DNA of 64,000 nucleotides from Thalassoroseus pseudoceratinae (GTDB lineage Bacteria > Planctomycetota > Planctomycetia > Planctomycetales > Planctomycetaceae). The notes below the pieces were generated by a model. That model was not told where the DNA came from. It searched no databases and worked only from the letters and a program-made list of their open reading frames with translations. Both the position numbers and the translations under genes were made by a program. The stretch is taken from the NCBI RefSeq assembly GCF_011634775.1, contig NZ_JAALXT010000004.1, forward strand, positions 620,001-684,000, in the 5' to 3' direction. Shown one piece after another: positions 7,581 to 17,652 of the stretch. Within the stretch, counting starts at the first letter, position 1. Every line of letters starts with the position of its first letter.

Positions 7581-9854
7581 TTAGTGGCTAAACAAGAATT
7601 CTTTACTCGTCAAAACAGCCCAAAACAAGTCTTCAATCGCTGTGCGTTTCTCTTGTTCCGGCGCCGCTTCGATCAAAGAGGTCAGCTGTTCTCGTTCACG
7701 AACAGTTGGCAGCCGAGACAAAGCCGATAGATAGACTGTCTCGACAATCTCATCAGACGACTTCTTCTCATTGAGCAACTGAGTGACTCGGCTATCGTTG
7801 GCTCGCAGTTTCTCGTTGACTGTATCCCCATTCGAAAGATGCAAGACTTGGACCATGCTAGGTTCCTCGCTGCGTTCACACTCACACGTGATATCACGCG
7901 GGTTGCGGCCGAATGTTTTTAGGAAATAGGAACGCACAGCCGAATCATAAAGGGCAATCGCACGCGTGCCGGGCTTGTAAAAGTCTGTCTTGCGAACATC
8001 GGCACCGGGAAACTCAATCTCTTTAAACTGAGTTGGTACGGACGTTACCTGGGAGATGCCGTCCAACAGAACCTCTGCCATCATTCGCTCCGGATAGTAC
8101 CGACTGTAGTACCGTTGTTCGTCCTCGTTTTCCGGTAGCGGCTGACTACTGCGTTGATAGGTCGCCGACTGCAAGATAGTTCGCATCAGCGATTTGAGAT
8201 CAAAGTCATTTTCGACGAGATGGTTCGCGAGTGCGTCAAGCAACTCTTCGTTGCTAGCAGGGTTTGACTTTCGCATGTCATCAACGGACTCAACCAGCCC
8301 GACATTCATAAAGTTCGCCCATACTCGATTCGCAATCGAACGTGAGAAGTACGGGTTCTCCGGTGAAGTTAGCCAGTCGGCAAGTTGTTCGCGTCGGTCC
8401 CCTGGATCATCGAACGGCAGCGGTTCGCCATCGAGTGGGGTTGGTGGTTGGGGTTTGCCGGTGAGCGGCTGAACTAAGTCGCCACTTGTTGCGACATACA
8501 ACGTCCGCAAGCCATCGCCATTGCGTGAGTCCCCGCCCCAACCTTTGGTTCGCACTCGGGCAAAGAGATTCGCCATTGCATAGTATTGGTTATTCGTCCA
8601 CTTCTCCAAAGGATGATTGTGACATTTCGCACACGCAATCGACAGACCAAGAAACGCCTGTGAGACATTCTCTGTCATATCCTCGGGAGTTTGATGCAAC
8701 GAATAGAAATTCGTCGCCCCGTTCTCATAACTCGATCCTTGAGCCGTCACAATTTCTCGAACGAACTCATCCCAGGGTGTATTCCGTTCGACGTGCGAGT
8801 GAATCCACTGATAATATGTTTCTAATGCTTTTGGCCGAAGCTTAGTGCCGCTGAGCAACAAAATGTCAGACCACTTGAGAGTCCAATAGTCATTAAACTC
8901 CGGACGGGCCAGGAGATGGTCAATCAAACGATCGCGTTTATCGGGGCTCGTGTCTGCCAGGAAATCACGAGTTTCGTTAGCGGTGGGCAAAGTGCCAATC
9001 GTGTCAATATAGGCGCGACGAAGAAATGTTGCGTCATCGGCTAGTGGGGACGGTTTGAGATTGAGTTCTTTCAGTTTTTTCAGAACCAGGTCATCAATAA
9101 AATTGTGGCGTTCGGCTGTTGTATAGACTTCCGCAGAGATGTTCTGATCATAGGGAACCGTCATCCGAGCAACTGAGATTTGGCTTGAGAACCAAACCGT
9201 CACTGCACCTTCTCCCGAACCGACCACATTGACGACTCCCTCGTCATTGACACGGCAGACGGCTTCGTTGGTCGACGTAAACATGGCCCAGCGGGTCACG
9301 TCTTCGACACGGCCATCGGTATAGTGAGCCCGCACGGTCAACGGTTGCTCGTCTTGGGGTTTGAGTGTGATTCGGTTCGGTAGAACTTCGAGTTTCTTCA
9401 ATCGCGGATCGTCGGCCTTTGGGCTTGGTGCACCGGCAGAGATCCAGTCGGCAAGGATTCGATAATCCGAGGAGTCCGGTTCAAACCGAAGTCCACCTTT
9501 GTGCGGGATGGCACCGGTTGGTTTCGCGAGGAGCAAACTCCGTCCTGGGTCACGCGGAGCGATACGGCGTCCGCGAGCTTGGCGAGTAATCACATAGTGA
9601 TCACGGTCGGGATCGTACCCGCGAAGCGACAACTTGAAACCGCCCTTCCCCGCCAACGCCCCGTGACACGCTCCAGAGTTGCAACCGTATCGCGAGAGAA
9701 TCGGCAACACGTGATTGCGGAAACTCCAACCGCCCTCAGGGGCGTTGATCGTTGTTTCGTCTGCGTTCAGAGATATCGGATCGAGTACACTGCTGAGTGC
9801 GATCAGCATCCCGATACCGAGGGCGAATGTTCGCGGAGTGCCCATTGTGTTCAT
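7581..9854 (-). CDS. Exported DUF1549/DUF1553 (PSCyt2-PSD1) protein with two haem-type motifs
   Basis: This 757-residue protein starts with a signal peptide. A cytochrome-like segment with C58-N-S-G-A-C63-H64 (CX4CH spacing) follows, then a bacterial Ig-like (BIG2) segment (VRAHYTDGRVEDVTRWAMF). Next is the DUF1549 domain (ADDATFLRRAYIDTIGTLPT) containing a second motif C408-A-K-C411-H412, and a C-terminal DUF1553 domain (SIANRVWANFMNVGLVESVDDMR). Both DUFs are large, functionally unproven planctomycete families. It lies between the cytochrome/WD40/PPC gene (downstream) and a DUF1501 gene (upstream, separated by a lipoprotein gene on the other strand). A periplasmic or cell-surface location is inferred from the signal peptide. 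Confidence 0.9.
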   Translation of the reverse strand: MNTMGTPRTFALGIGMLIALSSVLDPISLNADETTINAPEGGWSFRNHVLPILSRYGCNSGACHGALAGKGGFKLSLRGYDPDRDHYVITRQARGRRIAPRDPGRSLLLAKPTGAIPHKGGLRFEPDSSDYRILADWISAGAPSPKADDPRLKKLEVLPNRITLKPQDEQPLTVRAHYTDGRVEDVTRWAMFTSTNEAVCRVNDEGVVNVVGSGEGAVTVWFSSQISVARMTVPYDQNISAEVYTTAERHNFIDDLVLKKLKELNLKPSPLADDATFLRRAYIDTIGTLPTANETRDFLADTSPDKRDRLIDHLLARPEFNDYWTLKWSDILLLSGTKLRPKALETYYQWIHSHVERNTPWDEFVREIVTAQGSSYENGATNFYSLHQTPEDMTENVSQAFLGLSIACAKCHNHPLEKWTNNQYYAMANLFARVRTKGWGGDSRNGDGLRTLYVATSGDLVQPLTGKPQPPTPLDGEPLPFDDPGDRREQLADWLTSPENPYFSRSIANRVWANFMNVGLVESVDDMRKSNPASNEELLDALANHLVENDFDLKSLMRTILQSATYQRSSQPLPENEDEQRYYSRYYPERMMAEVLLDGISQVTSVPTQFKEIEFPGADVRKTDFYKPGTRAIALYDSAVRSYFLKTFGRNPRDITCECERSEEPSMVQVLHLSNGDTVNEKLRANDSRVTQLLNEKKSSDEIVETVYLSALSRLPTVREREQLTSLIEAAPEQEKRTAIEDLFWAVLTSKEFLFSH

Positions 9855-9929
9855 GATTGAAGCCCGTTACAGTTTTTGAACCACTCGCTCAAGTCGTCAA
9901 GACAAAAACCAAGCTAAGATTCTCTGCCG

Positions 9930-10541
9930 ATGAATAGTCGATCTGCCGGTGTCATTGCCTGTCTGTTGTTACTGTCGTCTTGCGCTGCTCCCGAGGAGTG
10001 GCGGACAGTGACTGACAAAACCGGCGAATACAAAGTCGATTTGCCGGCGGATCCGCAAGACATCGCCCGAACGGCTGACGCCGACGGTCTGGAAATCTCG
10101 GTCATCGGCAAACTTTGTGAAATCGATAATGGATATATTTCCTGTGGTGTGACCGTTAGCACGTTTCCCGACGAGTTCCTCAAGGATGTCGATGCTTCCG
10201 TTCTACTTCATGCTGTTTCCGACCAACTGGATGCTAGCTTGGACAAGGTTGAGGTGACGGAAAATCCGGAAACGGAGTTCGACGGCTTCCCGGCTCGGAT
10301 GTGTGTGGCAACCGCTGGTGAAGCCCCCAAACAAGATCGAATTACCTATCGTGCCGTCAAAGTCGGCAACCGTGTGTATATGCAAATTCTTGCCGAAACC
10401 TCGGGAAGACGATTGCCCCCAAAGTCTCGAGAACGATTCTTGAACTCTTTCGAGATCACCGCCGCCAAACCGACCGTCGAGACGAAATCGAAAGCTCCCG
10501 ATCAGACACCGACAGAACCAGCCAAGGCAGAGACCCCGTAG
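9930..10541 (+). CDS. Hypothetical lipoprotein
   Basis: This 203-residue protein has a lipoprotein signal peptide ending in the lipobox LSSC (Cys18), which predicts lipidation and anchoring to a membrane. The mature part has alternating strands (KTGEYKVDLPADPQ, DGLEISVIGKLCEIDNGYIS, ITYRAVKVGNRVYMQILAET, SRERFLNSFEIT). This resembles the small beta-sheet proteins in which a measured value is followed by a final 'RFLNSF' helix, but I cannot name a family. The tail is Thr/Pro/Lys-rich and low complexity. It is divergent from the DUF1549/1553 gene (75 bp) and convergent with the DUF1501 gene (21 bp). Confidence 0.75.
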   Translation: MNSRSAGVIACLLLLSSCAAPEEWRTVTDKTGEYKVDLPADPQDIARTADADGLEISVIGKLCEIDNGYISCGVTVSTFPDEFLKDVDASVLLHAVSDQLDASLDKVEVTENPETEFDGFPARMCVATAGEAPKQDRITYRAVKVGNRVYMQILAETSGRRLPPKSRERFLNSFEITAAKPTVETKSKAPDQTPTEPAKAETP

Positions 10542-10562
10542 CGAGTTTGGTACTCGTTGCCG

Positions 10563-11939
10563 TCAAAACAATTCGTGGATTTCCTTGTGACCGAAATCAA
10601 CAAGCGGAAACGGTCGACCCGCGGGACCGGGCAAAGTGGATTCCAGATCGAAGCCTAGACTGTGATAGATCGTTGCGGCGATGTCGGCGGGTTCACAGGG
10701 CCGATCGGCGGGAACGCCACCGATGGGGTCACTCGCACCAACGACGCGTCCCCCCTGAACGCCACCGCCCGCGAAATATGTGGTGAAACACTGCGGCCAG
10801 TGATCGCGTCCGCCAGCCGGATTGACTTTCGGCGTCCGGCCGAACTCGGCCAAATTGCACACCAAGGTGTTTTCCAGCAATCCACGATCGACAAGATCCT
10901 CGATCAACGCCGCATACGCTTGATCGTACATCGGAGCCACGTTGTTCTTCATGCCTTCAATGCTGGTGAACGGCTTAGAGCCGTGGATGTCCCAGGTCAA
11001 CTCATTGAAGACGGTGAGGAAAGTGTTAATCGTGATGAATCGCACGCCAGCTTCGATGAGTCGCCGAGCAAGCAAACAACACTGGCCGAAACGCGTCATT
11101 CCGTATTTTTCCCGAAGCGACTGCGGTTCTTTAGAGAGATCGAACGCGTCTCGGGCTTGCGGGCTGGTCATCAAGCGGAAGGCGGCGTGGAAGTTGTCGT
11201 CGAGCAACTGAGCATTCTCGGTGGCTTCGAAGTTGCGGATGGTTTCGTCGACAATGTCCCGCATTTTCCGCCGACGGGTCAACCGGGCTTCCCCCAATGT
11301 CTTCGGTGGGAGTAAGTCCGGCACTTGGAAATTTGGTTGGGAAGGATCCGCCATCAATGCGAACGGATCATGAGCTTTACCGAGAAATCCCCCGCTTTGT
11401 CCGTTGGGCAGGTTTCCACCGCCGCGCCCCATCGTTTCCGGCAGGACCACGAACGGCGGTAAGTCGGTTTTTCGTCCGCGAAGGTAACTCACGGTGCCGC
11501 CGATGTGAGGCGTGTTGACGCCTCCGGTGAACAACCGACCGGTTTGCATCATTTGCCAACCAGCATCATGAACGGCCGCACCACGATGGTGACACGAACG
11601 GACGAACGAGATCTTATCGGCGATCTCCGCATGTCGTGGTAGAATCTCGGACAGATGCAAATCCGGAACGGCAGTTGAGGTCGGTTGGAACGGTCCGCGA
11701 ATTTCGGCTGGTGCATCCGGTTTCATGTCGAACGTGTCGAGCTGACTCGGTGCCCCCAGGTTGAAAATCATGATGCAAGCGCGGTCGTCTTTGGAACCAT
11801 CAACCGTACCGGCAGCTTGGGCAGCCTGATAGTCAGCGAGCGTCAAGCCGGTGACACCCAGCGTTCCAACCTGAAGAAAATCTCGACGATTCAGGCCGTC
11901 ACAGGTGTGTGCTGTTCCGCGACCGGTTAGGTTCAACAT
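10563..11939 (-). CDS. DUF1501 protein, Tat-exported
   Basis: This 458-residue protein begins with a twin-arginine signal (NRRDFLQVGTLGVTGL, Arg18-Arg19), so it is predicted to be exported folded. The body carries DUF1501 landmarks: CIMIFNLGAPSQLDTFDMKP, SFVRSCHHRGAAVHDAGWQMM, GMTRFGQCCLLARRLIEAGV, FGRTPKVNPAGGRDHWP and DIAATIYHSLGFD. The family belongs to the alkaline-phosphatase/sulfatase-like superfamily, and its activity is unproven. The DUF1549/1553 partner lies downstream on the same strand, the usual pairing in planctomycetes. A paralogue is at 24869-26188. Confidence 0.92.
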   Translation of the reverse strand: MLNLTGRGTAHTCDGLNRRDFLQVGTLGVTGLTLADYQAAQAAGTVDGSKDDRACIMIFNLGAPSQLDTFDMKPDAPAEIRGPFQPTSTAVPDLHLSEILPRHAEIADKISFVRSCHHRGAAVHDAGWQMMQTGRLFTGGVNTPHIGGTVSYLRGRKTDLPPFVVLPETMGRGGGNLPNGQSGGFLGKAHDPFALMADPSQPNFQVPDLLPPKTLGEARLTRRRKMRDIVDETIRNFEATENAQLLDDNFHAAFRLMTSPQARDAFDLSKEPQSLREKYGMTRFGQCCLLARRLIEAGVRFITINTFLTVFNELTWDIHGSKPFTSIEGMKNNVAPMYDQAYAALIEDLVDRGLLENTLVCNLAEFGRTPKVNPAGGRDHWPQCFTTYFAGGGVQGGRVVGASDPIGGVPADRPCEPADIAATIYHSLGFDLESTLPGPAGRPFPLVDFGHKEIHELF

Positions 11940-12300
11940 GCTATCATGTCCTTCGTGGCCTAAGGCATTCTTGGTAGTCGAAAGACGGGAGTCTTTCTAC
12001 TTTCCCCACTCTAAACCGATTTTTCGAGAATTCCTTGTAGGATGTCCGCATTTTTTGGCATTATTTGCGCATCAAGCAGATTGAATCAGTCTCTCCAAGT
12101 GCGCGATGAGGAACAAACGGGGTGAGGGAATTTGCTCGATTTGGAACGCCGAAGTTGAGCGGAAGGATGCGGTTCGGGTAGCAAACACGATTGGTGCGGA
12201 CTCTCGCCTTTCCAAAGTGAGGCTTGGTTGTTCTACTTGACACTTATCAAATTGAGTTTTGGACAAGAACACGGTCGGTTTTCGGTCGTTTGGTTGAAAC
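11940..12300. other. Intergenic region, 361 bp, divergent
   Basis: It separates the divergent DUF1501 gene and the 1383-residue gene, so promoters for both are expected here. A TTGACA hexamer lies at 12237-12242, but no convincing -10 box follows at the usual spacing. Short open frames here look like chance frames. I see no repeat or RNA gene. Confidence 0.4.
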
Positions 12301-15300
12301 ATGGCGCAACGGAAGACGAAATCCTCACAGGCGGCTGCCGGTCACACAACCCCGGTGGCCAACATCTCTTTAATGGGGTACTTGAACTTCTCGCGAGGTG
12401 AGGCGAACGCGGAATTTCAGCGAGGAGTCAACGATCTCTGCCGCGAATTGGGGCCGGGGTGGCGACCACACGAACTTCGAGATTCGTTGCTGGCGTCGTT
12501 GGAGCATGCGCCGACTCAGAACGCAGCCTTTCAGGATGTCGGGCAGGCAAAAGCCGTCATCGACTTGACGCTCAATCGTTTGCTGCCGACGTATCGAGAA
12601 TTCCATCATGACCTGTTGTTTCACCTGTCCGACGAGGATTTCGCGCACCCGTTTCTGCTGACGCGAATGTTCGAGGCCGTTTTGTCGCAGGGGCCAAGTT
12701 GGGACGAGACCGAACGCATCGTGCAAGGTGCGTTGGATCAATTGAACGACTACCTCGGGTACCGTCCGCTGGCCGTGCTTGAAAACGGTCAGCAAATGCA
12801 GCCGTACCCGCACGAACGCTTCCGGCCGGCCCCGCTCTACATCCGTGATGCCGGCGTGGCATTCGGACCGTACGAGGAATTGATCACACGCACGTTGGAG
12901 TTCTTCGAGCGAACACCTGCAAGCATTCAGCAATCGTCGTTTTTCGATTTGGCTCAGTTAGATGAGATCGCTCTCGATCTACGGGCTCACGATCACTTGC
13001 ACCCCGCTAACAAACGCACGAACTATATGTTCGGTGAATGGGACCCGCATTTGATCGACAGCAAAGGCTACTTCAAACGATTTGTCCTGCGGAAAGTCAT
13101 TCTCGATGCCTTGCTCACCTGGATGACCGACGCCGCTCGCCGCCAACGCGGAATCGGACGAGACGAACTCCTCCACGATGCCTCAGCGGTTCTGTGCGGC
13201 ACGATGTTAATGGCATCGTCGATCAGCGGCAGCGGACCGGGCATGCACGATTCGCTCACAACACTCACGTCATTGCTGCCGAAGGTGGCTCGTCAGCGAG
13301 ATGCGTTCTATGAACGACTTTTGCAAGAAGCCAGCGGTGCGCGAGCAAAGCGATTGAAGCGTGAGGCCCGTTTGACTCAGCAACCGTTTGGTCATGTGCG
13401 ACAGCGGTTGAATATCGAACTGGCGAAATACGGAGCCCGACAAGTCCAAACGCGACACCTCGGGCAACTCTACGCTCGTATGGGATACTACTCGGCTGCC
13501 CGCAAACAGGCATTGGCCATTCCGGTTCCGTCCGCTCGTTTCGAGTGCGAAATTCAGTGCCTGATCACCGAAACGCATCTCCGCAGTGAACGCGGCGAAT
13601 TGACGAAGGCCGTGGAATGCGTTCGCTCGATCGAGGACATGCTTCATCGAGGCATCGAATGCGGTGCGCTGATCGACCCGTGGAATATCCTCGGTTTTCA
13701 GGGACAGTTCCCGTTGTTTCATACACGCGAGGATTCGCTCCACGACATGCGAGCGGAATCGCTGATCGAAATGATGGAACGCATTTTCCGCGCCCATAGT
13801 CACGCCCTGACAGAGTCCGCTGCCCGCGGAAACTCGGAACTTGGGCGGGAGTTGTCGCAGCGATTCGGCCGGCTGGCGGACTGGTGGGACCGGTTTGCCA
13901 CCACGGTCGTCGAGGATTTGCCAGACGTCTCCGGTGCGGAGTCCGTCAGTTCCGCTCGTCACGTTGCGGCGGCGTTGTCGGAATGGCAAACGGCGGGTGC
14001 AGAGGCGGGAGATATTTCGTTCTGGCGACAACACGTGGACGATTTCCAATCCTCGAAAGCGTATGCCGTCGTCGTAGATGCCCTGCTCGAACGAAGTGAC
14101 CGCGTGGCTGCGTTGGGATTGCTGATGCAATGGCTCAGCGAAACCGAGGACATCGGCCTGGAATCCGGCACGTATTCGCTCACGGTCCGCTTGGTGCGTT
14201 GGATGCGATTGGTCACCGACGATGCCGTCACCAATTCCGACAGCAGCTCCCTATCGACGGTCGTGCGATTGTTCGCCTTGTTGGAAGCCAATGCCGAGCA
14301 TCTCTGGCAACCGCCGAGCCTCGGTGACGCTCTGGGTTACGGCAGCACTGACGACATCGACGAAGACTCAGATGAGCACGAATCGCTCGACGATGCGTAC
14401 GAAACCGGCGATTGGGACGATGACGACGACGAACAGGATGAACTCTTCGGAGCCGCCTACGATGACGTTGTTTTCAAAGACAGCGCGGACGACGGATTCG
14501 ACAGCGACACCGTCGATGAAGGCAACCGCAGCGGCGATACCGCCATTGAGCAACTCGCCGACCAACTTGAACCACGACTGCGATTTCTCGAAACACTCGC
14601 ACAACTGTGGGAGATGGCCGCTCAACCCGTTGCAGAGCGATTGCGAAACGTCACGGAACCGCTCAGTAACGAATCGGACGCGTTGTTAAATCACGTCCAG
14701 AGTTGGATTCAACACGTCAACCGCTTGCAACGCGGCTTGCAAAAGTTGATGACGAACATCTGGGACTTCGATATCCTGCCGTCCTCGGGCGATCCGGATT
14801 CGAACGTCGAATACGACGAGCAGGTGCAAACGCAGTTCTACCTCGTGCAAACGATCATGACGACGGCAGTCGGTTTGCAAGGTGCGGAACGTTCGCTACG
14901 AAGTTGCATTCCCGTCGGCATCAACCTGCTGGGCGAGTCTCGTAAACGATCGGCCGAGGAAACCGCCATCCTCGAGGTTTACCGCGGAATCCTCACTCGC
15001 AAACCGACTCAGGTGCAACAAGCGTTGCCACGTTTGCTCAAGCATCTGTCGCGAAAACCACTGTTGTATGTCCCGCTGAGCAACGACGGCGACCCCGAAC
15101 TGATTCGCCAAGTTCAGGGCTTGCAATCCTTGATCCGGTTCTTGCTTGCGCAACTCCCTGGGCTGGGATTGTTGCGTGAAACTTGGCAGGTTCTGCAGAC
15201 GGCGTTTCGGATGGAGCGATCATCGCGTCCGATGGGCCAAGCCGTGACGGAGTTTGATCAACTCTTCCGCATCGCATTGCGAAGTTCCGTCGACAGTGTG

Positions 15301-16452
15301 ATTCGTTCGTCCTCAAATTGGCAATTCAATACCAAACAACCTCGATCATCGCGGCGGCGACGATCCCAACGACAACAGCACCAGCCGCGAATTCGTCACC
15401 GTCGTCGTCGTGGTTTAAACCCTCGACGTCAACAGCGAACACGCGAGCAACGGAACGCAGCTTTGGTGGAGATTGTTTCGGTCATCGTGCAGCAATACAG
15501 CGGACTTTGGCTAAAACACAGCCAGACGACGCGGCTGTCCACGGTTGAAGGCTTGGCGGACGCAGGGCTCTGGAAAGACGTTAAGGATTTTATTCGCCGA
15601 TACGGAGCCGACCTGTTCCACGCCCGCATGCTGACGCTCGGGAATGTGCGGACGATTCTCCACAGCGGCGTCGATTTGTTCCTCGACTACCTCGAAGAAA
15701 CCGCCGACCCGTTGCGGCCGATGAAGCTGATTGACGACATGGACGACGGCACGATCGACCGGGACCAAGTGGTTGAGTATCTCGAACTCATCTACGGCAC
15801 GCTCGTCGACCGGATTGATCGGTTCGTCGAGTACAATTCAACGACCACGCAGTCCGATTACGGCGAGAAATTCTATTGTCTTTTGGATTTCCTACGAGCG
15901 GAAGCGGCCTACGAACGCGACGCTTGGAATCTCACGCCGTTTGTTGTTGCTCATGAGCAACTGGCGGCCCACGCCGAACCAGAAGTCGCTCGACTGTGGG
16001 AATCGGTTTTTGCACGTCGCAATCAGGAAACTGCCGAACAACACGTTCTACGTTTGCAACGCTTGGAAAAACTCCATGGCATGCATTTGCCGGCATTGAC
16101 GGACCGCATTGAAGAACGTTTCGTCAAACCGCTAGCGGTCAATCGGATGCTCGCACTCGTCGAACCGGCGGTCGAGGATGCCCGCAACAATCGGCAACCG
16201 TCGGCCGCATTCGAGGCACTCCGTGAGGAAATTCAGAACTATTTGGAATCGACATCGGGATCGGGAATCGATGTCGCACCGTGGCTACGGAACATCGAGA
16301 AAGAAGTCGAGCTAGCCGACCCCTTCGGCAGTTTCGCCGAACGCCCCTTCGGCCCCCGCCGCACCACCGACTCCGTCCGCCTCAACCTCCCCCAACTCCA
16401 CCGCCAACTCAGACGCTGGATGAAAACACGAAAACGTGCGGGGGGGAAGTAA
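12301..16452 (+). CDS. Unrecognised 1383-residue protein
   Basis: I do not recognise this protein. It has no signal peptide or transmembrane helix, so it is probably cytoplasmic. It is largely helical by composition. An extreme acidic stretch at about residues 684-725 contains a DDDDDEQDE run and separates two halves. An Arg/Gln-rich stretch at about 1015-1054 (RSSRRRRSQRQQH; RIRHRRRRG) interrupts the second half. GQLYARMGYYSAARKQAL at about 390 resembles a single TPR-like helix pair. The ATG follows a 361-bp divergent intergenic region, and the gene stands alone. A helical-repeat scaffold is possible but not shown. That it is a real gene is not in doubt: the frame is long and uninterrupted. 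Confidence 0.85.
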   Translation: MAQRKTKSSQAAAGHTTPVANISLMGYLNFSRGEANAEFQRGVNDLCRELGPGWRPHELRDSLLASLEHAPTQNAAFQDVGQAKAVIDLTLNRLLPTYREFHHDLLFHLSDEDFAHPFLLTRMFEAVLSQGPSWDETERIVQGALDQLNDYLGYRPLAVLENGQQMQPYPHERFRPAPLYIRDAGVAFGPYEELITRTLEFFERTPASIQQSSFFDLAQLDEIALDLRAHDHLHPANKRTNYMFGEWDPHLIDSKGYFKRFVLRKVILDALLTWMTDAARRQRGIGRDELLHDASAVLCGTMLMASSISGSGPGMHDSLTTLTSLLPKVARQRDAFYERLLQEASGARAKRLKREARLTQQPFGHVRQRLNIELAKYGARQVQTRHLGQLYARMGYYSAARKQALAIPVPSARFECEIQCLITETHLRSERGELTKAVECVRSIEDMLHRGIECGALIDPWNILGFQGQFPLFHTREDSLHDMRAESLIEMMERIFRAHSHALTESAARGNSELGRELSQRFGRLADWWDRFATTVVEDLPDVSGAESVSSARHVAAALSEWQTAGAEAGDISFWRQHVDDFQSSKAYAVVVDALLERSDRVAALGLLMQWLSETEDIGLESGTYSLTVRLVRWMRLVTDDAVTNSDSSSLSTVVRLFALLEANAEHLWQPPSLGDALGYGSTDDIDEDSDEHESLDDAYETGDWDDDDDEQDELFGAAYDDVVFKDSADDGFDSDTVDEGNRSGDTAIEQLADQLEPRLRFLETLAQLWEMAAQPVAERLRNVTEPLSNESDALLNHVQSWIQHVNRLQRGLQKLMTNIWDFDILPSSGDPDSNVEYDEQVQTQFYLVQTIMTTAVGLQGAERSLRSCIPVGINLLGESRKRSAEETAILEVYRGILTRKPTQVQQALPRLLKHLSRKPLLYVPLSNDGDPELIRQVQGLQSLIRFLLAQLPGLGLLRETWQVLQTAFRMERSSRPMGQAVTEFDQLFRIALRSSVDSVIRSSSNWQFNTKQPRSSRRRRSQRQQHQPRIRHRRRRGLNPRRQQRTREQRNAALVEIVSVIVQQYSGLWLKHSQTTRLSTVEGLADAGLWKDVKDFIRRYGADLFHARMLTLGNVRTILHSGVDLFLDYLEETADPLRPMKLIDDMDDGTIDRDQVVEYLELIYGTLVDRIDRFVEYNSTTTQSDYGEKFYCLLDFLRAEAAYERDAWNLTPFVVAHEQLAAHAEPEVARLWESVFARRNQETAEQHVLRLQRLEKLHGMHLPALTDRIEERFVKPLAVNRMLALVEPAVEDARNNRQPSAAFEALREEIQNYLESTSGSGIDVAPWLRNIEKEVELADPFGSFAERPFGPRRTTDSVRLNLPQLHRQLRRWMKTRKRAGGK

Positions 16453-16527
16453 TTGCTGGCAGACAGCGACGCGTTCCCAGTATTATTCCGAATCGTCATC
16501 GAACTCGATGCCAGGTCGCGTTTCAGT

Positions 16528-17586
16528 CTACTTCGTGCCGTTCCACTCTAGGCCGAGCATCAAAGCGTTCAAACCACTGCCGATGCCGAGGAGGGCGAGG
16601 CGATCGCCTTGCGTGATATGGCCGGCTTGGACACCTTCGGCCCAAGCAATCGGAAGTGCCGTGGAGCCGGTGTTACCGAAGCGTTCGACGGTGGGGAAAT
16701 CTTTCTCCAACGGAATGCCGAGTTCGTCAAGCAACAGTTTTCGATGCGCCCGCCCGACTTGGTGCGTGCAGACTTTGTCGATGTCGTCGGCGGTCCATTC
16801 GAGTGTGCCGAGGAAAAACGGCCACAACTCTTTCGCCAGTCCGACGCCGGCGTGCAGCAAGGCTTCGGAGTTGGTTTGCATGCGGGGACGGTCGTCGCCA
16901 TGTGTCGCGGATTCCACGCCACCGGCACACAATTCGTGACTGGCGGTGTCGGCACGGTAGAGTCCGCCGACCAAGCGGTTCCCAGTTTGCGTCAGACGTT
17001 CATCGCACATCACGATGGCGGCGGAACCGGACCCGATCGTCAGCGAGGCGAACTCACCTTTCAATTGTTTGCGGGAGAGATTCGGATCGGCAAGGAGTGA
17101 ATCAATCGTGCCTTCGACCAACGGGCGACCGATTTCGGTTCCGACCACCACACCGGCCCGCACTTGGCCGAGTTCGATCATGTTCGCCAGCAGAATCATG
17201 CCATTGAGCAAACCAAGACACGCATTGCTGACATCCAACACTTGGCACGCCTGTGGAAGTCCCGCGTGATGATGCACGCCGTTGGCGGTCGCAGGCTCCA
17301 TTTGGTCCCGACAAACTGAGCCGTGAATCAAGGCTCCCAAATGACGCCGATCCACCCCAGATTGCTCAATCGCCTTTTGAGCGGCGACTGCGCTGATTTC
17401 ACCGGGACGGGTGCCCGGCGGAAAAAACCGCCGTTCCCGAATACCGGACATCAGTTCGAGTCGGCCTTCGGGAAGACGAAGACGCTCGTAGACCGGTGCC
17501 AACCGGTCTTCAATATCGGTCGAGGTCACCACTTCCGGTGGTACAACCGTCGTGACCGATTCAACGTAAACATGCCGATAACGCAT
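16528..17586 (-). CDS. 3-oxoacyl-ACP synthase III family (FabH/OleA-like)
   Basis: This is a thiolase-fold condensing enzyme of 352 residues. Counting from the chosen start, the catalytic triad is visible as Cys123 (VSNACLG), His275 (CTHQVG) and Asn305 (RFGNTGS). The glycine-rich LGIGSGLNALMLGLEW closes the fold. FabH condenses acetyl-CoA with malonyl-ACP, whereas OleA joins two acyl-CoAs head to head. Glu97 in CRDQMEPATA lies where OleA proteins carry their catalytic Glu, as I recall it, so OleA-like activity is possible; no oleBCD genes are adjacent. ATG at 17586 is preferred over 17598 because AGGTGG lies 8 nt upstream of it. The 66-residue gene upstream is probably co-transcribed. Confidence 0.85.
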   Translation of the reverse strand: MRYRHVYVESVTTVVPPEVVTSTDIEDRLAPVYERLRLPEGRLELMSGIRERRFFPPGTRPGEISAVAAQKAIEQSGVDRRHLGALIHGSVCRDQMEPATANGVHHHAGLPQACQVLDVSNACLGLLNGMILLANMIELGQVRAGVVVGTEIGRPLVEGTIDSLLADPNLSRKQLKGEFASLTIGSGSAAIVMCDERLTQTGNRLVGGLYRADTASHELCAGGVESATHGDDRPRMQTNSEALLHAGVGLAKELWPFFLGTLEWTADDIDKVCTHQVGRAHRKLLLDELGIPLEKDFPTVERFGNTGSTALPIAWAEGVQAGHITQGDRLALLGIGSGLNALMLGLEWNGTK

Positions 17587-17652
17587 GACTCCATCCACCT
17601 ATTGAGGGGAACGCCCAATCGAGCCTCTTGCGACGTTCGGCGCGGTGTTTGT

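Noticed and set aside
13270-14130. A 286-residue minus-strand frame inside the 1383-residue gene
   Set aside because: The plus frame is far longer and uninterrupted; this is a high-GC antisense shadow.
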